Shown: one piece after another, positions 37,325 through 48,980 of the stretch
Position numbering within the stretch: the first letter of the stretch is position 1
How the letters are laid out: each line of letters starts with the position of its first letter
DNA from: Modestobacter marinus
Lineage (GTDB): Bacteria; Actinomycetota; Actinomycetes; Mycobacteriales; Geodermatophilaceae
NCBI RefSeq assembly: GCF_011758655.1
Contig: NZ_JAAMPA010000001.1
Location: 558,001 to 622,000, forward strand
Length of the DNA stretch: 64,000 bases
Direction: 5' to 3'
Notes under the pieces: model-generated
The model's database searches: none
The model's input: the letters and a program-made list of their open reading frames with translations, nothing else
Told to the model about the DNA's origin: nothing
Position numbers and translations under genes: made by a program

Positions 37325-37683
37325 CGGCGGGTTCGGCGGATCGCCACGGTGACGTCGTCGGCCGGCACGCCCAGGTCGACCTCCGGCTTGTGCACGGTGA
37401 TCTCGACGGCGTCCACCACCGGGTAGGCCAGGCACAGGTCGGCCAGCCGCTGGGCCAGCGTCTCCAGCAGGTCGACCGGCTCACCGACGAGCACGGCGTG
37501 CAGCTGCTGGGCCAGCTCGCCGTAGTGGACGGTCTTCGTCAGGTCGTCGTCCGCGGCTGCCGGGGCGGTGTCCAGCTCGAGCACCGCGTCGACCCGGAAG
37601 GTCTGGCCGTGCTCGCGTTCCGGCGGGTACACGCCGTGGTAGCCGTGCCCGGTGAGGCCGTGCACGGTGATCCGGTCAGGCAC
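37321..37683 (-). CDS. folB: Dihydroneopterin aldolase
   Basis: This 120-residue enzyme cleaves 7,8-dihydroneopterin to 6-hydroxymethyl-dihydropterin and glycolaldehyde. The conserved ITVHGLTGHGYHGVYPPERE, VHYGELAQQL and LLETLAQRLAD segments are visible. GTG at 37683 has GGAGGAGG upstream and leaves an 8-nt overlap with folP; an ATG at 37710 would overlap folP more deeply. Confidence 0.93.
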   Translation of the reverse strand: MPDRITVHGLTGHGYHGVYPPEREHGQTFRVDAVLELDTAPAAADDDLTKTVHYGELAQQLHAVLVGEPVDLLETLAQRLADLCLAYPVVDAVEITVHKPEVDLGVPADDVTVAIRRTRR

Positions 37684-38533
37684 GCGGTCCTCCTCCGCCG
37701 GCGGCCGCACGCACTGCGGTCAGGGTGGCGATCGCGTCCAGCGACCGCACCGGGTCGTGCACCCGGACACCCCAGGCGCCGGCCTGCGCGGCCAGCACCG
37801 AGATCGCCAGGGTCGCCGCCTCCCGGCCCTCGACCGGCCGGAGCTCCCCACCGGGCCCGGCCAGCAGCCGGCCGAGGAACGTCTTGCGCGAGGCCCCGAC
37901 CAGCACCGGCAGCCCGAGGGCGACCAGCCGGTCCAGCCCGGCCAGCAGCGCCCAGTTGTGCTCGGCGTTCTTGGCGAACCCCAGCCCCGGGTCCAGCACC
38001 AGCTGGGCGGGGTCCACGCCGGCGGCCACGACGTCCTCGACCCGGGCGGTGAGCTCCGCGCCGACCTCGGTGACGACGTCGCCGTAGCGGGCCGCCGCGT
38101 ACATCTCCCGGCTGTGCCCGCGCCAGTGCATCAGCACCCAGGGCACCCCGGCCTCGGCGACCAGCCGGGCCATGCCCTCGTCGGCCAGGCCGCCGCTGAC
38201 GTCGTTGACCAGCACCGCGCCGGCCTCCAGCGCGGCCGCGGCGACCTCCGCGCGGGTGGTGTCCACGCTCACCCGCGCGCCGGCGCCGGCCAGTTCCCGG
38301 ACCACCGGCACCACCCGCCGGCACTCCTCGGCGGCGTCGACCCGGTCCGCACCCGGCCGGGTCGACTCACCGCCGACGTCGACGTAGTCCGCGCCCGCCG
38401 CGTGCATCTCCAGCCCGTGGGCGATCGCCGCAGCGGCGTCGGCGTAGCAGCCGCCGTCGGAGAAGGAGTCCGGCGTGACGTTGAGGACGCCCATCACCAG
38501 GCACCGGCCCGGGCGTGGCAGGAGGACGGTCAC
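37676..38533 (-). CDS. folP: Dihydropteroate synthase
   Basis: A 285-residue enzyme that condenses 4-aminobenzoate with the pterin diphosphate and is the sulfonamide target. [26 protein letters not shown] and [16 protein letters not shown] are the family motifs. GTG at 38533 overlaps the folE stop by 4 nt. Residues from [13 protein letters not shown] match the usual start of the barrel. Confidence 0.95.
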   Translation of the reverse strand: MTVLLPRPGRCLVMGVLNVTPDSFSDGGCYADAAAAIAHGLEMHAAGADYVDVGGESTRPGADRVDAAEECRRVVPVVRELAGAGARVSVDTTRAEVAAAALEAGAVLVNDVSGGLADEGMARLVAEAGVPWVLMHWRGHSREMYAAARYGDVVTEVGAELTARVEDVVAAGVDPAQLVLDPGLGFAKNAEHNWALLAGLDRLVALGLPVLVGASRKTFLGRLLAGPGGELRPVEGREAATLAISVLAAQAGAWGVRVHDPVRSLDAIATLTAVRAAAGGGGPRA

Positions 38534-39206
38534 CGGCCCAGGATGAGGCTCATCGCCTCGCTGCGGGTCGCCGGGCTCTCCCGGAAGATGCCGCGCACCG
38601 CCGAGGTGAGGGTGGTCGAACCGGGCTTGCGGACGCCGCGCATCGCCATGCACAGGTGCTCGGCCTCCACGACCACGATGACGCCCTGCGGCTTGAGCAC
38701 CTCGAACAGCGCGTCGGCGATCTGCCGGGTCATCCGCTCCTGCACCTGTGGCCGCCGCGCGTAGACCTCGACCAGCCGGGCCAGCTTGGACAGCCCGGTC
38801 ACCCGCCCGTCGGCGCCGGGGATGTAGCCGACGTGCGCCCGGCCGTGGAAGGGCACCAGGTGGTGCTCGCAGGTCGAGTACATGGGGATGTCCTTGACCA
38901 GGACCAGCTCGTCGTGGTCCTCGTCGAACGTCGTCGCCAGGACGTCGTAGGGGTCCTGGCCCAGGCCGGCGAAGGTCTCCCCGTACGCCCGGGCGACCCG
39001 TGCGGGGGTGTCGACGAGGCCGGGCCGGTCCGGGTCCTCCCCGATCGCCAGCAGGATCTCCCGGACGGCGGCCTCGATCCGGGCTGCGTCGACCCGGCCC
39101 TCGGCCAGGTCGGCCACCGGGTCGCCGGTCCGGGGGTCCTGACCGAGGCCGTCGACCGGCCCACGCCAGGTGCCGCCCTGGTCGTCCGCTCCCCCGGGTG
39201 CGCCGC

Positions 39207-39210
<4 letters not shown>
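38530..39210 (-). CDS. folE: GTP cyclohydrolase I
   Basis: This 226-residue enzyme opens the guanine ring of GTP to form dihydroneopterin triphosphate, the first step of folate synthesis. The zinc-binding motif [20 protein letters not shown] and the late [11 protein letters not shown] cysteine are present. GTG at 39210 overlaps the ftsH stop by 4 nt. The first 40 residues are variable and Gly/Asp-rich. Confidence 0.95.
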
Positions 39211-41204
<1,994 letters not shown>

Positions 41205-41289
41205 ACACCGTGGCCGGGCGCCGGGATGAGCCCGACCTGCCCGTCGACCCTCCTGATCGTCGCTGGACGCCGCCCGCGACCCTGGGGGA

Positions 41290-41306
41290 CGCCCCGCCGC
41301 GGGGCG
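41290..41306. terminator. Hairpin after hpt
   Basis: CGCCCCG and CGGGGCG form a 7-bp stem with a 3-nt loop in the 181-bp gap between the hpt stop and the ftsH start. It would end hpt transcription before the ftsH promoter. Confidence 0.45.
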
Positions 41307-41385
41307 ACGTCGTTGCGACGACGGTACACCGCAGAGGCTGTGTCCCTGCTGGTCGCGCGCTGGCTGTGAGCTGGGAACCCACCCG

Positions 41386-41976
41386 TCAGGAGGAGTAGAC
41401 CTCGGGCTTGAGCGTGGCGATGTAGGGCAGGTCGCGGTAGCGCTCGGCGTAGTCGAGCCCGTAGCCGACGACGAACTCGTTGGGGATGTCGAAGCCGATG
41501 TAGCGCACCGGGACGTCGACCTTCACCGCGTCCGGCTTGCGCAGCAGCGTGCACACCTCCAGGGACGCCGGCCGCCGGCTGCCCAGGTTCTTCAGCAGCC
41601 AGGAGAGCGTGAGCCCGGAGTCGATGATGTCCTCGAGGACCAGCACGTGCTTGTCGGCGATGTCGCGGTCCAGGTCCTTCAGGATCCGCACCACGCCGGA
41701 GGAGCTGGTGGCGCTGCCGTAGGAGGAGACCGCCATGAACTCCATCTGGGTCGGCAGCTGCAGCGCCCGGGCGAAGTCGGACATGAACAGCACCGCGCCC
41801 TTGAGGACGCCGACCAGCAGCACCTCGCGGCCGGCGTAGTCCTGGGCGATCTGCCCGGCCAGCTCGGTGATCTTGTCCTGGATCTGCTCCTCGGAGAGCA
41901 GCACGTGGTCGATGTCCGGGCCGTAGCCGTGGTCCCGGCCCAACGGGCCGGCTGCGGGGATGGCGGGCTCGCTCAC
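41386..41976 (-). CDS. hpt: Hypoxanthine phosphoribosyltransferase
   Basis: This 196-residue purine salvage enzyme makes IMP or GMP from hypoxanthine or guanine with PRPP. The PRPP-binding motif is [15 protein letters not shown] and the flexible loop region contains [14 protein letters not shown]. The C-terminal [22 protein letters not shown] is typical. It lies 5 nt after tilS, as in many bacteria. Confidence 0.95.
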   Translation of the reverse strand: MSEPAIPAAGPLGRDHGYGPDIDHVLLSEEQIQDKITELAGQIAQDYAGREVLLVGVLKGAVLFMSDFARALQLPTQMEFMAVSSYGSATSSSGVVRILKDLDRDIADKHVLVLEDIIDSGLTLSWLLKNLGSRRPASLEVCTLLRKPDAVKVDVPVRYIGFDIPNEFVVGYGLDYAERYRDLPYIATLKPEVYSS

Positions 41977-41981
41977 GACGG

Positions 41982-43007
41982 TCAGGGCTCCTCTGGGGGG
42001 ACGGCGTCAGGTGCAGCGGGGCGCGGACCGGTCCCGCGGCCGGGAGGGCCGCCGCGCTGCACGCTCAGCCTGCCAGACGCCCGACGCACGCCCGCACCAC
42101 CGGGGAGGTCCACCCGCCCCTGTCCCCTCCACCGGGTGAGCAGGGCGTCCACCGCCGACAGGTGGACGCCCTGCAGGTCGGGCACCCCGGCGCCGCGGAG
42201 CCAGCCGCGCAGCACCCGGCGCCGCAGCGCCGCGGGCAGCTCGGCCAGCGGGGCAGCAGGCAGGTCGCCGTCCGGCCCGGCGAGCGTCGCCAGCTCGGCG
42301 TCGGCCAGGGCGTCGAGGGTGTCCAGGTCCTCCCGCAGCAGCGCCGCCGTCCGGCCGAGGGCGGCCGCCACCCCGCCACCGAGCACCTCCTCCAGCAGGG
42401 GCAGCACCTCGGTGCGCAGCCGGACGCGGGTGTAGGCGGGGTCGCTGTTCCACGGGTCGTCCCACACCGGCAGCTGCTGCGCCGCGCAGGCGGCCCGGGT
42501 GGTCTCCCGCGGGACGCCGAGCAGCGGGCGCCAGAACGGCGGGCGGTGTTCGACCATCCCGGCGACCGAACGGGGTCCGGAACCGCGGGCCAGCCCGAGC
42601 AGCACGGTCTCGGCCTGGTCGTCGCGGGTGTGGCCCAGCGCGATCGTCGCCCCGTGCTCGGCCGCCGCCCCGGCCAGCGCCGCCCCGCGCGCCGCCCGGG
42701 CCGCCCCCTCCGGCCCGCCGGCGTCGCCGACGTCGACGCTGAGCACCAGCACCGGGGAGAGCCCGAGCGAGCGGAGCAGGCCGGCGGTGCGCTCGGCCTG
42801 CTCGGCGGAGCCTGGCTGCAGCCCGTGGTCGACGGTGACCCCGCCGACCGGCCGGCCGGCCCGCGGCCCCTCGAAGGCCAGCGCGGCGGCCAGCGCGACG
42901 GAGTCCGCTCCCCCGCTGCACGCGGCCAGCACCGGCCCCGCGCTGGCGGTCAGGCCGGGGCGCACGGCGGTGCGCAGCGCCGCGACGGCGGGGTCGGGTC
43001 CGACCAC
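41982..43007 (-). CDS. tilS: tRNA(Ile)-lysidine synthetase
   Basis: This 341-residue N-type ATP pyrophosphatase attaches lysine to C34 of tRNA-Ile2 (CAU), letting it read AUA. The PP-loop is [11 protein letters not shown] (SGGADS at 31-36), with [17 protein letters not shown] and [20 protein letters not shown]. The C-terminal domain is short. Its start lies 15 nt after the DUF2342 stop and it precedes hpt. Confidence 0.94.
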   Translation of the reverse strand: MVGPDPAVAALRTAVRPGLTASAGPVLAACSGGADSVALAAALAFEGPRAGRPVGGVTVDHGLQPGSAEQAERTAGLLRSLGLSPVLVLSVDVGDAGGPEGAARAARGAALAGAAAEHGATIALGHTRDDQAETVLLGLARGSGPRSVAGMVEHRPPFWRPLLGVPRETTRAACAAQQLPVWDDPWNSDPAYTRVRLRTEVLPLLEEVLGGGVAAALGRTAALLREDLDTLDALADAELATLAGPDGDLPAAPLAELPAALRRRVLRGWLRGAGVPDLQGVHLSAVDALLTRWRGQGRVDLPGGAGVRRASGRLSVQRGGPPGRGTGPRPAAPDAVPPEEP

Positions 43008-43022
43008 GTCCGGGTCGCCGGT

Positions 43023-44117
43023 TCAGGCCGGGAAAGCCGGCCGCGTCTCCAGCACCCGCTGCACCCAGCGGGCCGGATCGGTCAGCTCCTCCTTGTACGG
43101 GAGGTTCTCCGGCCCGGCCCACACCTGGTTGAACCCGTCCATCCCGGCGAGCTCGACGACACCGGCCACGAAGACCCGGCCGTCGGCGTACTGCTGCATC
43201 TTCTGCTCCAGACCGAGCAGCCGGCGCAGCACCCGGTCGATGGGGCCACGGCCCTTGCGGCGCTGGGCGAAGCGCTTGCGCAGCGTGCGCACGGAGGGGA
43301 CGACGTCGGGCCCGACGCCGTCCATCACGTACTCGGCGTGCCCCTCGACCAGGCTCATCACCGCGGTGACCCGGTCCAGCACGGCGCGCTGCCCGGGGTC
43401 CCGGACCAGCGCCATCAGACCCTGCGGGGCGTCGTCGTCGGCACCGGTGCCCCGGACGACGTCGGTGAGGCTGCGCAGCACGTCGGTGAGCCGCTCCCGC
43501 AGCACGTCGGGGGTGAGGTCGGTCGCCTCCGCGAAGACGGCGATCTGCTCCTCCAGGTAGCCCCGCAGCCAGGGGACGGCGGTGAACTGCAGCTGGTGGG
43601 TGACCTCGTGCAGGCAGACCCACAGCCGGAAGTCGCTGGGGTCCACGCCGAGCCGGCGTTCGGTCTCGACGATGTTCGGCGCCACCAGCAGCAGGCGGCC
43701 ACCGCTGCCGAAGACCTCGTACTGGCCGAGCACGCGGGTGCACAGGAAGGCCAGCACGCCGCCGGCCTGCACGCCGGTCGCCCGGGAGCCGATCGCGGTG
43801 GCCAGCGGCCCCGGCGTCGAGCCCTGCGCCGCCTGCAGCCCGTCGGCCAGCGGGTCCAGCAGGGCCGCCATCCCGGTGGTGTTCGAGTCGATCCAGCCCG
43901 GCCGGTCGACGACCGCCACGGTGGGCACCGGGCCGCCGGGGACGGGGCGCAGCCCGGTCAGCCCCTCGACGTGCGCGACGGCGATCGCGGCGGCGCTGTG
44001 GAGCTCCGCGACGACGGCCGCCGCCTCCTCCCGGGTGGTCTCCGGGCCGGCGCCGACCAGGCGGCGGGCGGTGCGGCCGGCGAGGTCCCAGTCGACCAGG
44101 GACGAGGAGCGGCTCAT
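43023..44117 (-). CDS. Zinc-dependent metalloprotease-like protein (DUF2342)
   Basis: A 364-residue actinobacterial protein with the gluzincin-like HEVTHQLQF (HExxH) motif and a downstream EGHAEYVMD that probably gives the third ligand. Members of DUF2342 are annotated as putative zinc-dependent metalloproteases or F420-biosynthesis-associated proteins without known substrates. No signal peptide is seen, so it should be cytoplasmic. It lies between dacB and tilS, as Rv3626c does from memory. Confidence 0.87.
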   Translation of the reverse strand: MSRSSSLVDWDLAGRTARRLVGAGPETTREEAAAVVAELHSAAAIAVAHVEGLTGLRPVPGGPVPTVAVVDRPGWIDSNTTGMAALLDPLADGLQAAQGSTPGPLATAIGSRATGVQAGGVLAFLCTRVLGQYEVFGSGGRLLLVAPNIVETERRLGVDPSDFRLWVCLHEVTHQLQFTAVPWLRGYLEEQIAVFAEATDLTPDVLRERLTDVLRSLTDVVRGTGADDDAPQGLMALVRDPGQRAVLDRVTAVMSLVEGHAEYVMDGVGPDVVPSVRTLRKRFAQRRKGRGPIDRVLRRLLGLEQKMQQYADGRVFVAGVVELAGMDGFNQVWAGPENLPYKEELTDPARWVQRVLETRPAFPA

Positions 44118-44158
44118 CGCCTCACCGTACGCGGCGGCACCCCGGGACCGGCCCGCCG

Positions 44159-46885
44159 TCAGCGGCAGCCGCAGGCGGCCAGCGCGGCCGCCACGACGTC
44201 CAGTGCGGTCTCGGTGGCCGTGATGCTCCCGGTCGCGCCGTCGGCGAGCACCGCGAACGCCAGCAGCCGGCCGTCGGCGGTCTGCACCGTGCCGGCCAGG
44301 TCGTTGACGCCCAGCAACGTGCCGGTCTTGGCCCGCACCGACCCCGGGCTGCCCGGGCCCGCCGACACGCGGTCGGTCAGGGTGCCGTCGTACCCGGCGA
44401 CCGGCAGGCCGGAGAGCAGCAGGTCGGCGTCGGGGATGCTGCCGTCGGCGGCGGCCCGCAGGACGTCGACCAGCAGGCGGGCGGGCACCCGGTCGTCGCG
44501 GGAGAGCCCGCTGGCGTCGGACAGCGCGAGCCCGGCGGTGTCCAACCCGGCCTCGGCCAGCGCGGCGCCGATCGCCTGCGCGGCGCCGTCGAAGGTGGCC
44601 GGCAGGCCCCGGGCGAGGGCCACGTGCCGGGCCAGCGACTCGGCCAGCAGGTTGTCCGAGGCGGTGAGCGCCTGCTCGACCAGCCGGGCGACGGGCGCGG
44701 ACTCGACGGTGCCCAGCGTGCGTGCGCCGGCCGGTGCCGTGCCGAGGCTCACCGGGGCCTCCGGTGCGCCCAGCGCGGCGGCCAGGGCCGCACCGGCGTC
44801 GGTGCCCGGCGACCCGCTGCGCGGGGTGCTGCCGGGGGTCAGCCGGGCACCGTCGACCGCGGTGGCGGTCACCGGCGCGGCGTAGGTCGAGGGTGCGTCC
44901 TCCGCGCCCCAGCCCTGGGCGGTCAGCGGGCCGCTGAACAACGAGTTGTCGACCACGACGCTGGTGACCGGCTGGCCGCCGAGGGCCTGCTGCACCTGGG
45001 CGGCCAGGTCGGCGACGGTCGCCGCGCCCGGGTAGTCGACCGACGGGGCGGTCGTCGACAGGGTCGGGTCACCGCCGCCGACCAGGACGACCTCGCCGGG
45101 CGCGCTGCCGGCCACCACGGTCGTCGACAGGGTGTCGGTGGGCTTGAGCGTGGTGACGGCGGCGAGGGCGGTGAGCAGCTTGGCCGTGGAGGCGGGGGTG
45201 CTGGGGTCGGTCGCGTCGCGGTCGAAGAGCACCTGACCGGTGGCCACGTCGACCACCTGTGCGGAGAGGTCGGTGCCGAACACCGGGTCGGCGAGCAACG
45301 GGGTCAGCACGGCCGCGAGCGCCGCCGGGTCGGGCACCGGGGCCTCCGCGGACAGCGGGGCGAGCACCGGGTCGGGGTCGGTGAGCTCGGGCAGGACGGC
45401 GTCGGGCACCTGCTCGGCGTCCTCCGCCACGGCGGAGCCGTCACCGCCGACGAGGTCGAGGGCGAAGACGACGCCCGCCGCCACGAGCACGAGCGCGAGG
45501 ACGGCGGCGGCGAGCACCTTCGCCAGCCGGGCGCCCCCGCTGCCGGCCCCTGCCCGCCGCCGACCCGAGGCAGGCGTGGCACCCGCCGGTCCGGGATCAG
45601 CGGCGACGCTCCCGGAGGCGTGCGCGGGGACGCCAGGGCGACCGGCCACCCGGTCGGTCTGCCCCCGTTCCCCGCGCTGGTCCCGCGCCCCGGCTGCGCG
45701 GTCGGCCGCCGCGCGCTGCTCGGCCGCTGCTCTCTGCTCGGATGCAGCCCGGCTCTCCGCTGCGGCGCGGTCGGCCGCCACGGCGCGTTCGGCTGCCGCG
45801 GCACGGTCGGCCACGGCGCGGTCGGCCGCAGCCCGTTCGGCCGCGGCCCGCTCCGCCGCGGCCCGCATGGCAGCCTCCTGCTCGAAGGCCGCGCGTTCGG
45901 CGGCCATCGCCGCGGCTGCGGCGGCCCGCTGCCCGGCTGCCTCCTCCTCCGCCGCCCGCTCCGCCGCCACCCGGTCGGCTTCCGCTCGCTCGGCCGCCGC
46001 CCGTTCGGCCTCCGCCTGCTCGACGGCGGCCCGCTCGGCCGCAGCGCGCGCAGCCTCGGCCTCCTCGACCGCCGCCCGCTCGGCAGCGGCCTGTTCCTCG
46101 GCGGCCCGGGCCGCAGCGGCCTGCTGCGCTGCCCACTCCCGGACGGCGGCGAGGTCGGCGGCGGCCTGCTCGACCCGGGCTCGTTCGACGTCGGCCTGGT
46201 CGAGTGCGGCCTGGGCGGCGGCAGCACGCTCGGCGTCCTCGGCTGCCGCGCGCTCGGCGGCAGCGCGCTCGGCGGCCCACTGCTTCACTGCGGCCAGGTC
46301 GGCGGCCGCCTGTTCCGCGGCGGCGCGACGTGCCTCGGCGTCCTCCGCGGTCGGCTGCTCCGTGACCTGCTCGGGGGCCGATCGCTCGGACACCAACGGG
46401 CCGACTGTCTGTTCCGGCGCGGTCGAGGCCGTGGTCTCCGGGTGCCCCGGCTCGGCCTCCGCCGCGTCCGGCTCAGCGGGGTCCATCGCGGCGCCCTCCT
46501 GCACGGCGCCCTGCTGCTCGGCACCCTGCTGCACGGCGCCCTGCTGCTCGACGCCCTGCGAAGCGGCGCCCTGCTGCGCGGCGCCCTGCTGCTCGGCCGT
46601 CGTCGCGGCCGGGTCCGCATCCACAGGTGCAGCCGGTCCCGCAGCCGGGTCCTCCCCGTCGTCCAAGGCCGGGACGTCGATGTCGTCGGGAACCGGGGCC
46701 TCGGCGTCGTCGGCGGTCGGGGCCTCGACGTCGTCCGGGGCCGGAGTCCCGGGAGCCCCGACCGTCGGGATCGACGGATCGGGTGTCGTCGCGTCGCCGC
46801 TGGCAGCCGCCGAGGGTGGCACCTCCGGGGTGCCGTCAGGCTCCCCCGGCTGCTGTTCGCGCGGACTCGACGAGATCTCCCCCAC
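44159..46885 (-). CDS. dacB: D-alanyl-D-alanine carboxypeptidase/PBP4-like with very long cytoplasmic domain
   Basis: A 908-residue protein. The penicillin-binding domain (about 490-908) has the active-site STAK (Ser566, Lys569 in STPASTAKLL), SDN (743-745, TASDNLLAE) and KTG (853-855, AKTGTLLG), typical of class C low-mass PBPs that trim peptidoglycan. One transmembrane helix lies at about 452-477. The first 450 residues are cytoplasmic: an acidic Pro-rich part, QQGA repeats, and a 220-residue Ala/Glu/Arg coiled coil. Mycobacterial DacB has about 460 residues and lacks this domain. GTG at 46885 is the first plausible start facing ppa; its ribosome site is weak. Confidence 0.85.
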   Translation of the reverse strand: MGEISSSPREQQPGEPDGTPEVPPSAAASGDATTPDPSIPTVGAPGTPAPDDVEAPTADDAEAPVPDDIDVPALDDGEDPAAGPAAPVDADPAATTAEQQGAAQQGAASQGVEQQGAVQQGAEQQGAVQEGAAMDPAEPDAAEAEPGHPETTASTAPEQTVGPLVSERSAPEQVTEQPTAEDAEARRAAAEQAAADLAAVKQWAAERAAAERAAAEDAERAAAAQAALDQADVERARVEQAAADLAAVREWAAQQAAAARAAEEQAAAERAAVEEAEAARAAAERAAVEQAEAERAAAERAEADRVAAERAAEEEAAGQRAAAAAAMAAERAAFEQEAAMRAAAERAAAERAAADRAVADRAAAAERAVAADRAAAESRAASEQRAAAEQRAAADRAAGARDQRGERGQTDRVAGRPGVPAHASGSVAADPGPAGATPASGRRRAGAGSGGARLAKVLAAAVLALVLVAAGVVFALDLVGGDGSAVAEDAEQVPDAVLPELTDPDPVLAPLSAEAPVPDPAALAAVLTPLLADPVFGTDLSAQVVDVATGQVLFDRDATDPSTPASTAKLLTALAAVTTLKPTDTLSTTVVAGSAPGEVVLVGGGDPTLSTTAPSVDYPGAATVADLAAQVQQALGGQPVTSVVVDNSLFSGPLTAQGWGAEDAPSTYAAPVTATAVDGARLTPGSTPRSGSPGTDAGAALAAALGAPEAPVSLGTAPAGARTLGTVESAPVARLVEQALTASDNLLAESLARHVALARGLPATFDGAAQAIGAALAEAGLDTAGLALSDASGLSRDDRVPARLLVDVLRAAADGSIPDADLLLSGLPVAGYDGTLTDRVSAGPGSPGSVRAKTGTLLGVNDLAGTVQTADGRLLAFAVLADGATGSITATETALDVVAAALAACGCR
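46498..46600. repeat. 15-18 bp repeats in dacB encoding QQGA units
   Basis: On the minus strand the region reads EQQGAVQQGAEQQGAVQEGA, about six copies of a five- or six-residue unit, directly before the coiled coil of the DacB cytoplasmic part. The repetition is in frame and may vary in copy number. Confidence 0.6.
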
Positions 46886-46927
46886 CCCCTGGAGTGACCT
46901 CCGCCGACGGGGCGGACAGTCGTACGC

Positions 46928-46933
46928 CACACT
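46928..46933 (+). promoter_or_regulatory. -10-like box for ppa
   Basis: CACACT matches TANNNT at the second and last positions and stands 6 nt before the GTG at 46940. No Shine-Dalgarno sequence is present, which fits a leaderless mRNA. Confidence 0.3.
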
Positions 46934-46939
46934 ATCGGC

Positions 46940-47431
46940 GTGCAGTTCGACGTGACGGTAGAGATCCCCAAGGGCCAGCGGAACAAGTACGAGCTGGACC
47001 ACGCCACCGGACGCATCCGCCTGGACCGGATGCTGTTCACCTCGACCCGGTACCCGGCCGACTACGGGTACATCGAGGAGACGCTCGGGATGGACGGTGA
47101 CCCGCTCGATGCCCTCGTGCTCCTGGAGGAACCGACGTTCCCCGGGTGCCTCATCACCTGCCGGGCCATCGGGATGTTCCGGATGACCGACGAGGCCGGC
47201 GGGGACGACAAGGTCCTCACGGTCCCGGCGACCGACCCGCGGATGGCCCACCTGCAGGACATCAACGACGTGTCGGAGTTCGACCGGCTGGAGATCCAGC
47301 ACTTCTTCGAGACCTACAAGGACCTCGAGCCGGGCAAGTCGGTCGAGGGCGCCGAGTGGGTCGGGCGCGCCGAGGCCGAGGCCGAGATCGAGGCCTCCCG
47401 GCAGCGCGCCATCGACACGCCCCAGCACTGA
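46940..47431 (+). CDS. ppa: Inorganic pyrophosphatase
   Basis: A 163-residue family I soluble pyrophosphatase, which hydrolyses PPi from biosynthesis. [40 protein letters not shown] (the catalytic Asp-rich motif) and [13 protein letters not shown] are diagnostic. It diverges from dacB, 54 bp between starts, as in mycobacteria. The membrane H+-pyrophosphatase at 57426 offers a second, energy-conserving route. Confidence 0.96.
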   Translation: MQFDVTVEIPKGQRNKYELDHATGRIRLDRMLFTSTRYPADYGYIEETLGMDGDPLDALVLLEEPTFPGCLITCRAIGMFRMTDEAGGDDKVLTVPATDPRMAHLQDINDVSEFDRLEIQHFFETYKDLEPGKSVEGAEWVGRAEAEAEIEASRQRAIDTPQH

Positions 47432-47468
47432 CCCCAGCGGCGGACCTCGCCGGACACGCACCGACCAG

Positions 47469-47500
47469 ACGGCGGCGCACCCACCCGGGTGCGCCGCCGT
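47469..47500 (+). terminator. Terminator of ppa
   Basis: ACGGCGGCGCACCC and GGGTGCGCCGCCGT form a perfect 14-bp stem with a 4-nt loop, followed by TTCCG. It starts about 38 nt after the ppa stop. Confidence 0.8.
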
Positions 47501-47614
47501 TCCGCATCTCCGGGACAACTGTCGACGCCGCTCTCCTGCGGCGCACCGACCGAGGCCGACCATGCGCGCTGACCGGGCACGCCGGCCCGGCTGGGAGACG
47601 AACGGGGGAAGGAG

Positions 47615-47687
47615 AGCCGCCTGTCGGAATCGAACCGACGACCTTCTCATTACGAGTGAGATGCTCTACCGACTGAGCTAAGGCGGC
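47615..47687 (-). tRNA. tRNA-Thr (anticodon CGU)
   Basis: On the minus strand GCCGCCT and AGGCGGC form the acceptor stem. TAGCTCAGTCGGTAGAGC is the D-arm, TCTCA-CTCGTAA-TGAGA the anticodon arm with CGT at 34-36, and GTCGGTTCGATTCCGAC the T-arm. CCA is not encoded. Confidence 0.96.
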
Positions 47688-47757
47688 GGACTGCGCGAGT
47701 GAGCTTACGGCACCCCGGTGCCCCGCCTGCGACACCCCCGCCGGGTGGCGGGGCGGC

Positions 47758-48927
47758 TCAGGCAGGCAGCCGCAGAGCGACGGTCAGCGCCTCCACGGCG
47801 ATCTGCGGCTTCACGTTCTGCTCCAGGGCGGTGCGCGCGGCCAGCACCGCATCGATCCGGCGCAGCGCGCCCTCGGCACCGATCCGGCGGGCCAGCTCCA
47901 CCGCATCGGCCCGGCGGTCCGGGTGGGCCAGCGGCAGTGTCAGCTCCCCCGACGTCGAGCTGATCACCAGCGCGTCCCGGTACAGCGCTGCCAGGTCGAC
48001 CAGCGCCCGGTCCAGGGAGTCCCGGCCGATCCGGGTCGCCCGCCGCTTCTGTCGCGTCTCCAGCTCCTTGAGCTGACCGGCACCGCGACTGGCGGCAGCG
48101 ACCCCCGGCCCGCGCGCCCCCACACCCAGGCTGGCCTTGACGGCGTCGGTCTCGACCGCGTCGACCTCGGCGACGGTCTTGTCCGACTCCTCCTTGGCCG
48201 TCCCGACCAGGTCGTCGGCGGCGTGCAGGCAGGCCGCGAGCGAGACCAGCGACAGCGGGATGTCCAGCACCGCCTTGCGGGCCAGCCGGGCCGATTCGTC
48301 CCGGGCCAGGTGCCGGGCCCGGCCGACGTGCCCACCGGCGGCCGCCGCGGACCAGGCGGCCAGCGCCGGGTCGATGCCGTCCCGGCGCACCAGCACCTCG
48401 GTGACCGCCTCGACCCGCGGCGCGCGCAGGGCGACCACCCGGCAGCGGGAACGGATGGTGACCGGCACGTCGTCGGGGTGCAGCGAGGGCGCGCAGAGCA
48501 GGAAGACCGTCCGCGGCGGCGGCTCCTCCAGCATCTTCAGCACGGTGTTGGAGGCCTGCTCGGTCATCCGGTCGGCGTCCTCGACCACCACGATCTGCCA
48601 GCGGCCCTGGGACGGCGCCCGGCCCGCGGTCCGGACGATCTGCCGCACCTCGGCGACGCCGATGGACAGCCCCTCGGGCACGACGCGGTGGACGTCGGAG
48701 TGGCTGCCGGCCAGCACGGTCCGGCAGGCGTGGCAGGTGCCGTCGCCCCCGGCCGGGCACTGCAGGGCAGCGGCGAAGGCGCGGGCGGCGACCGAACGAC
48801 CGGAGCCGGGCGGCCCGGTGAACAGCCACGCGTGGGTCATCGCCCCCGGCTGGGCGACCGCGGCCTGCAGCTCGGCCACGACCGCCGGCTGGCCCACCAC
48901 GTCGGCCCACACCCCACCGACCGTCAC
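47758..48927 (-). CDS. holB: DNA polymerase III subunit delta'
   Basis: A 389-residue clamp-loader subunit. The N-terminus MTVGGVWADVVGQPAVVAEL, the P-loop-like GPPGSGRSVAAR (Arg in place of the usual Lys), VVVEDADRMTEQASNTVLKMLEEPP and RSRC (in TIRSRCRVV) are characteristic of delta'. The zinc module reads CPAGGDGTCHACR and seems to have three cysteines instead of four. The C-terminus has a long helical collar domain. It lies 53 bp downstream of the MFS-dTMP kinase gene, a conserved neighbour. Confidence 0.93.
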   Translation of the reverse strand: MTVGGVWADVVGQPAVVAELQAAVAQPGAMTHAWLFTGPPGSGRSVAARAFAAALQCPAGGDGTCHACRTVLAGSHSDVHRVVPEGLSIGVAEVRQIVRTAGRAPSQGRWQIVVVEDADRMTEQASNTVLKMLEEPPPRTVFLLCAPSLHPDDVPVTIRSRCRVVALRAPRVEAVTEVLVRRDGIDPALAAWSAAAAGGHVGRARHLARDESARLARKAVLDIPLSLVSLAACLHAADDLVGTAKEESDKTVAEVDAVETDAVKASLGVGARGPGVAAASRGAGQLKELETRQKRRATRIGRDSLDRALVDLAALYRDALVISSTSGELTLPLAHPDRRADAVELARRIGAEGALRRIDAVLAARTALEQNVKPQIAVEALTVALRLPA

Positions 48928-48980
48928 GTCCCCATCCTCCCTCAGTCCTCCCCGGGCCGGACCCGAGACCTGTTCGCGCG

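Noticed and set aside
46886-47650. A longer DacB extending across ppa
   Set aside because: The extension is antisense to the pyrophosphatase gene and to the tRNA region; the frame is merely open.
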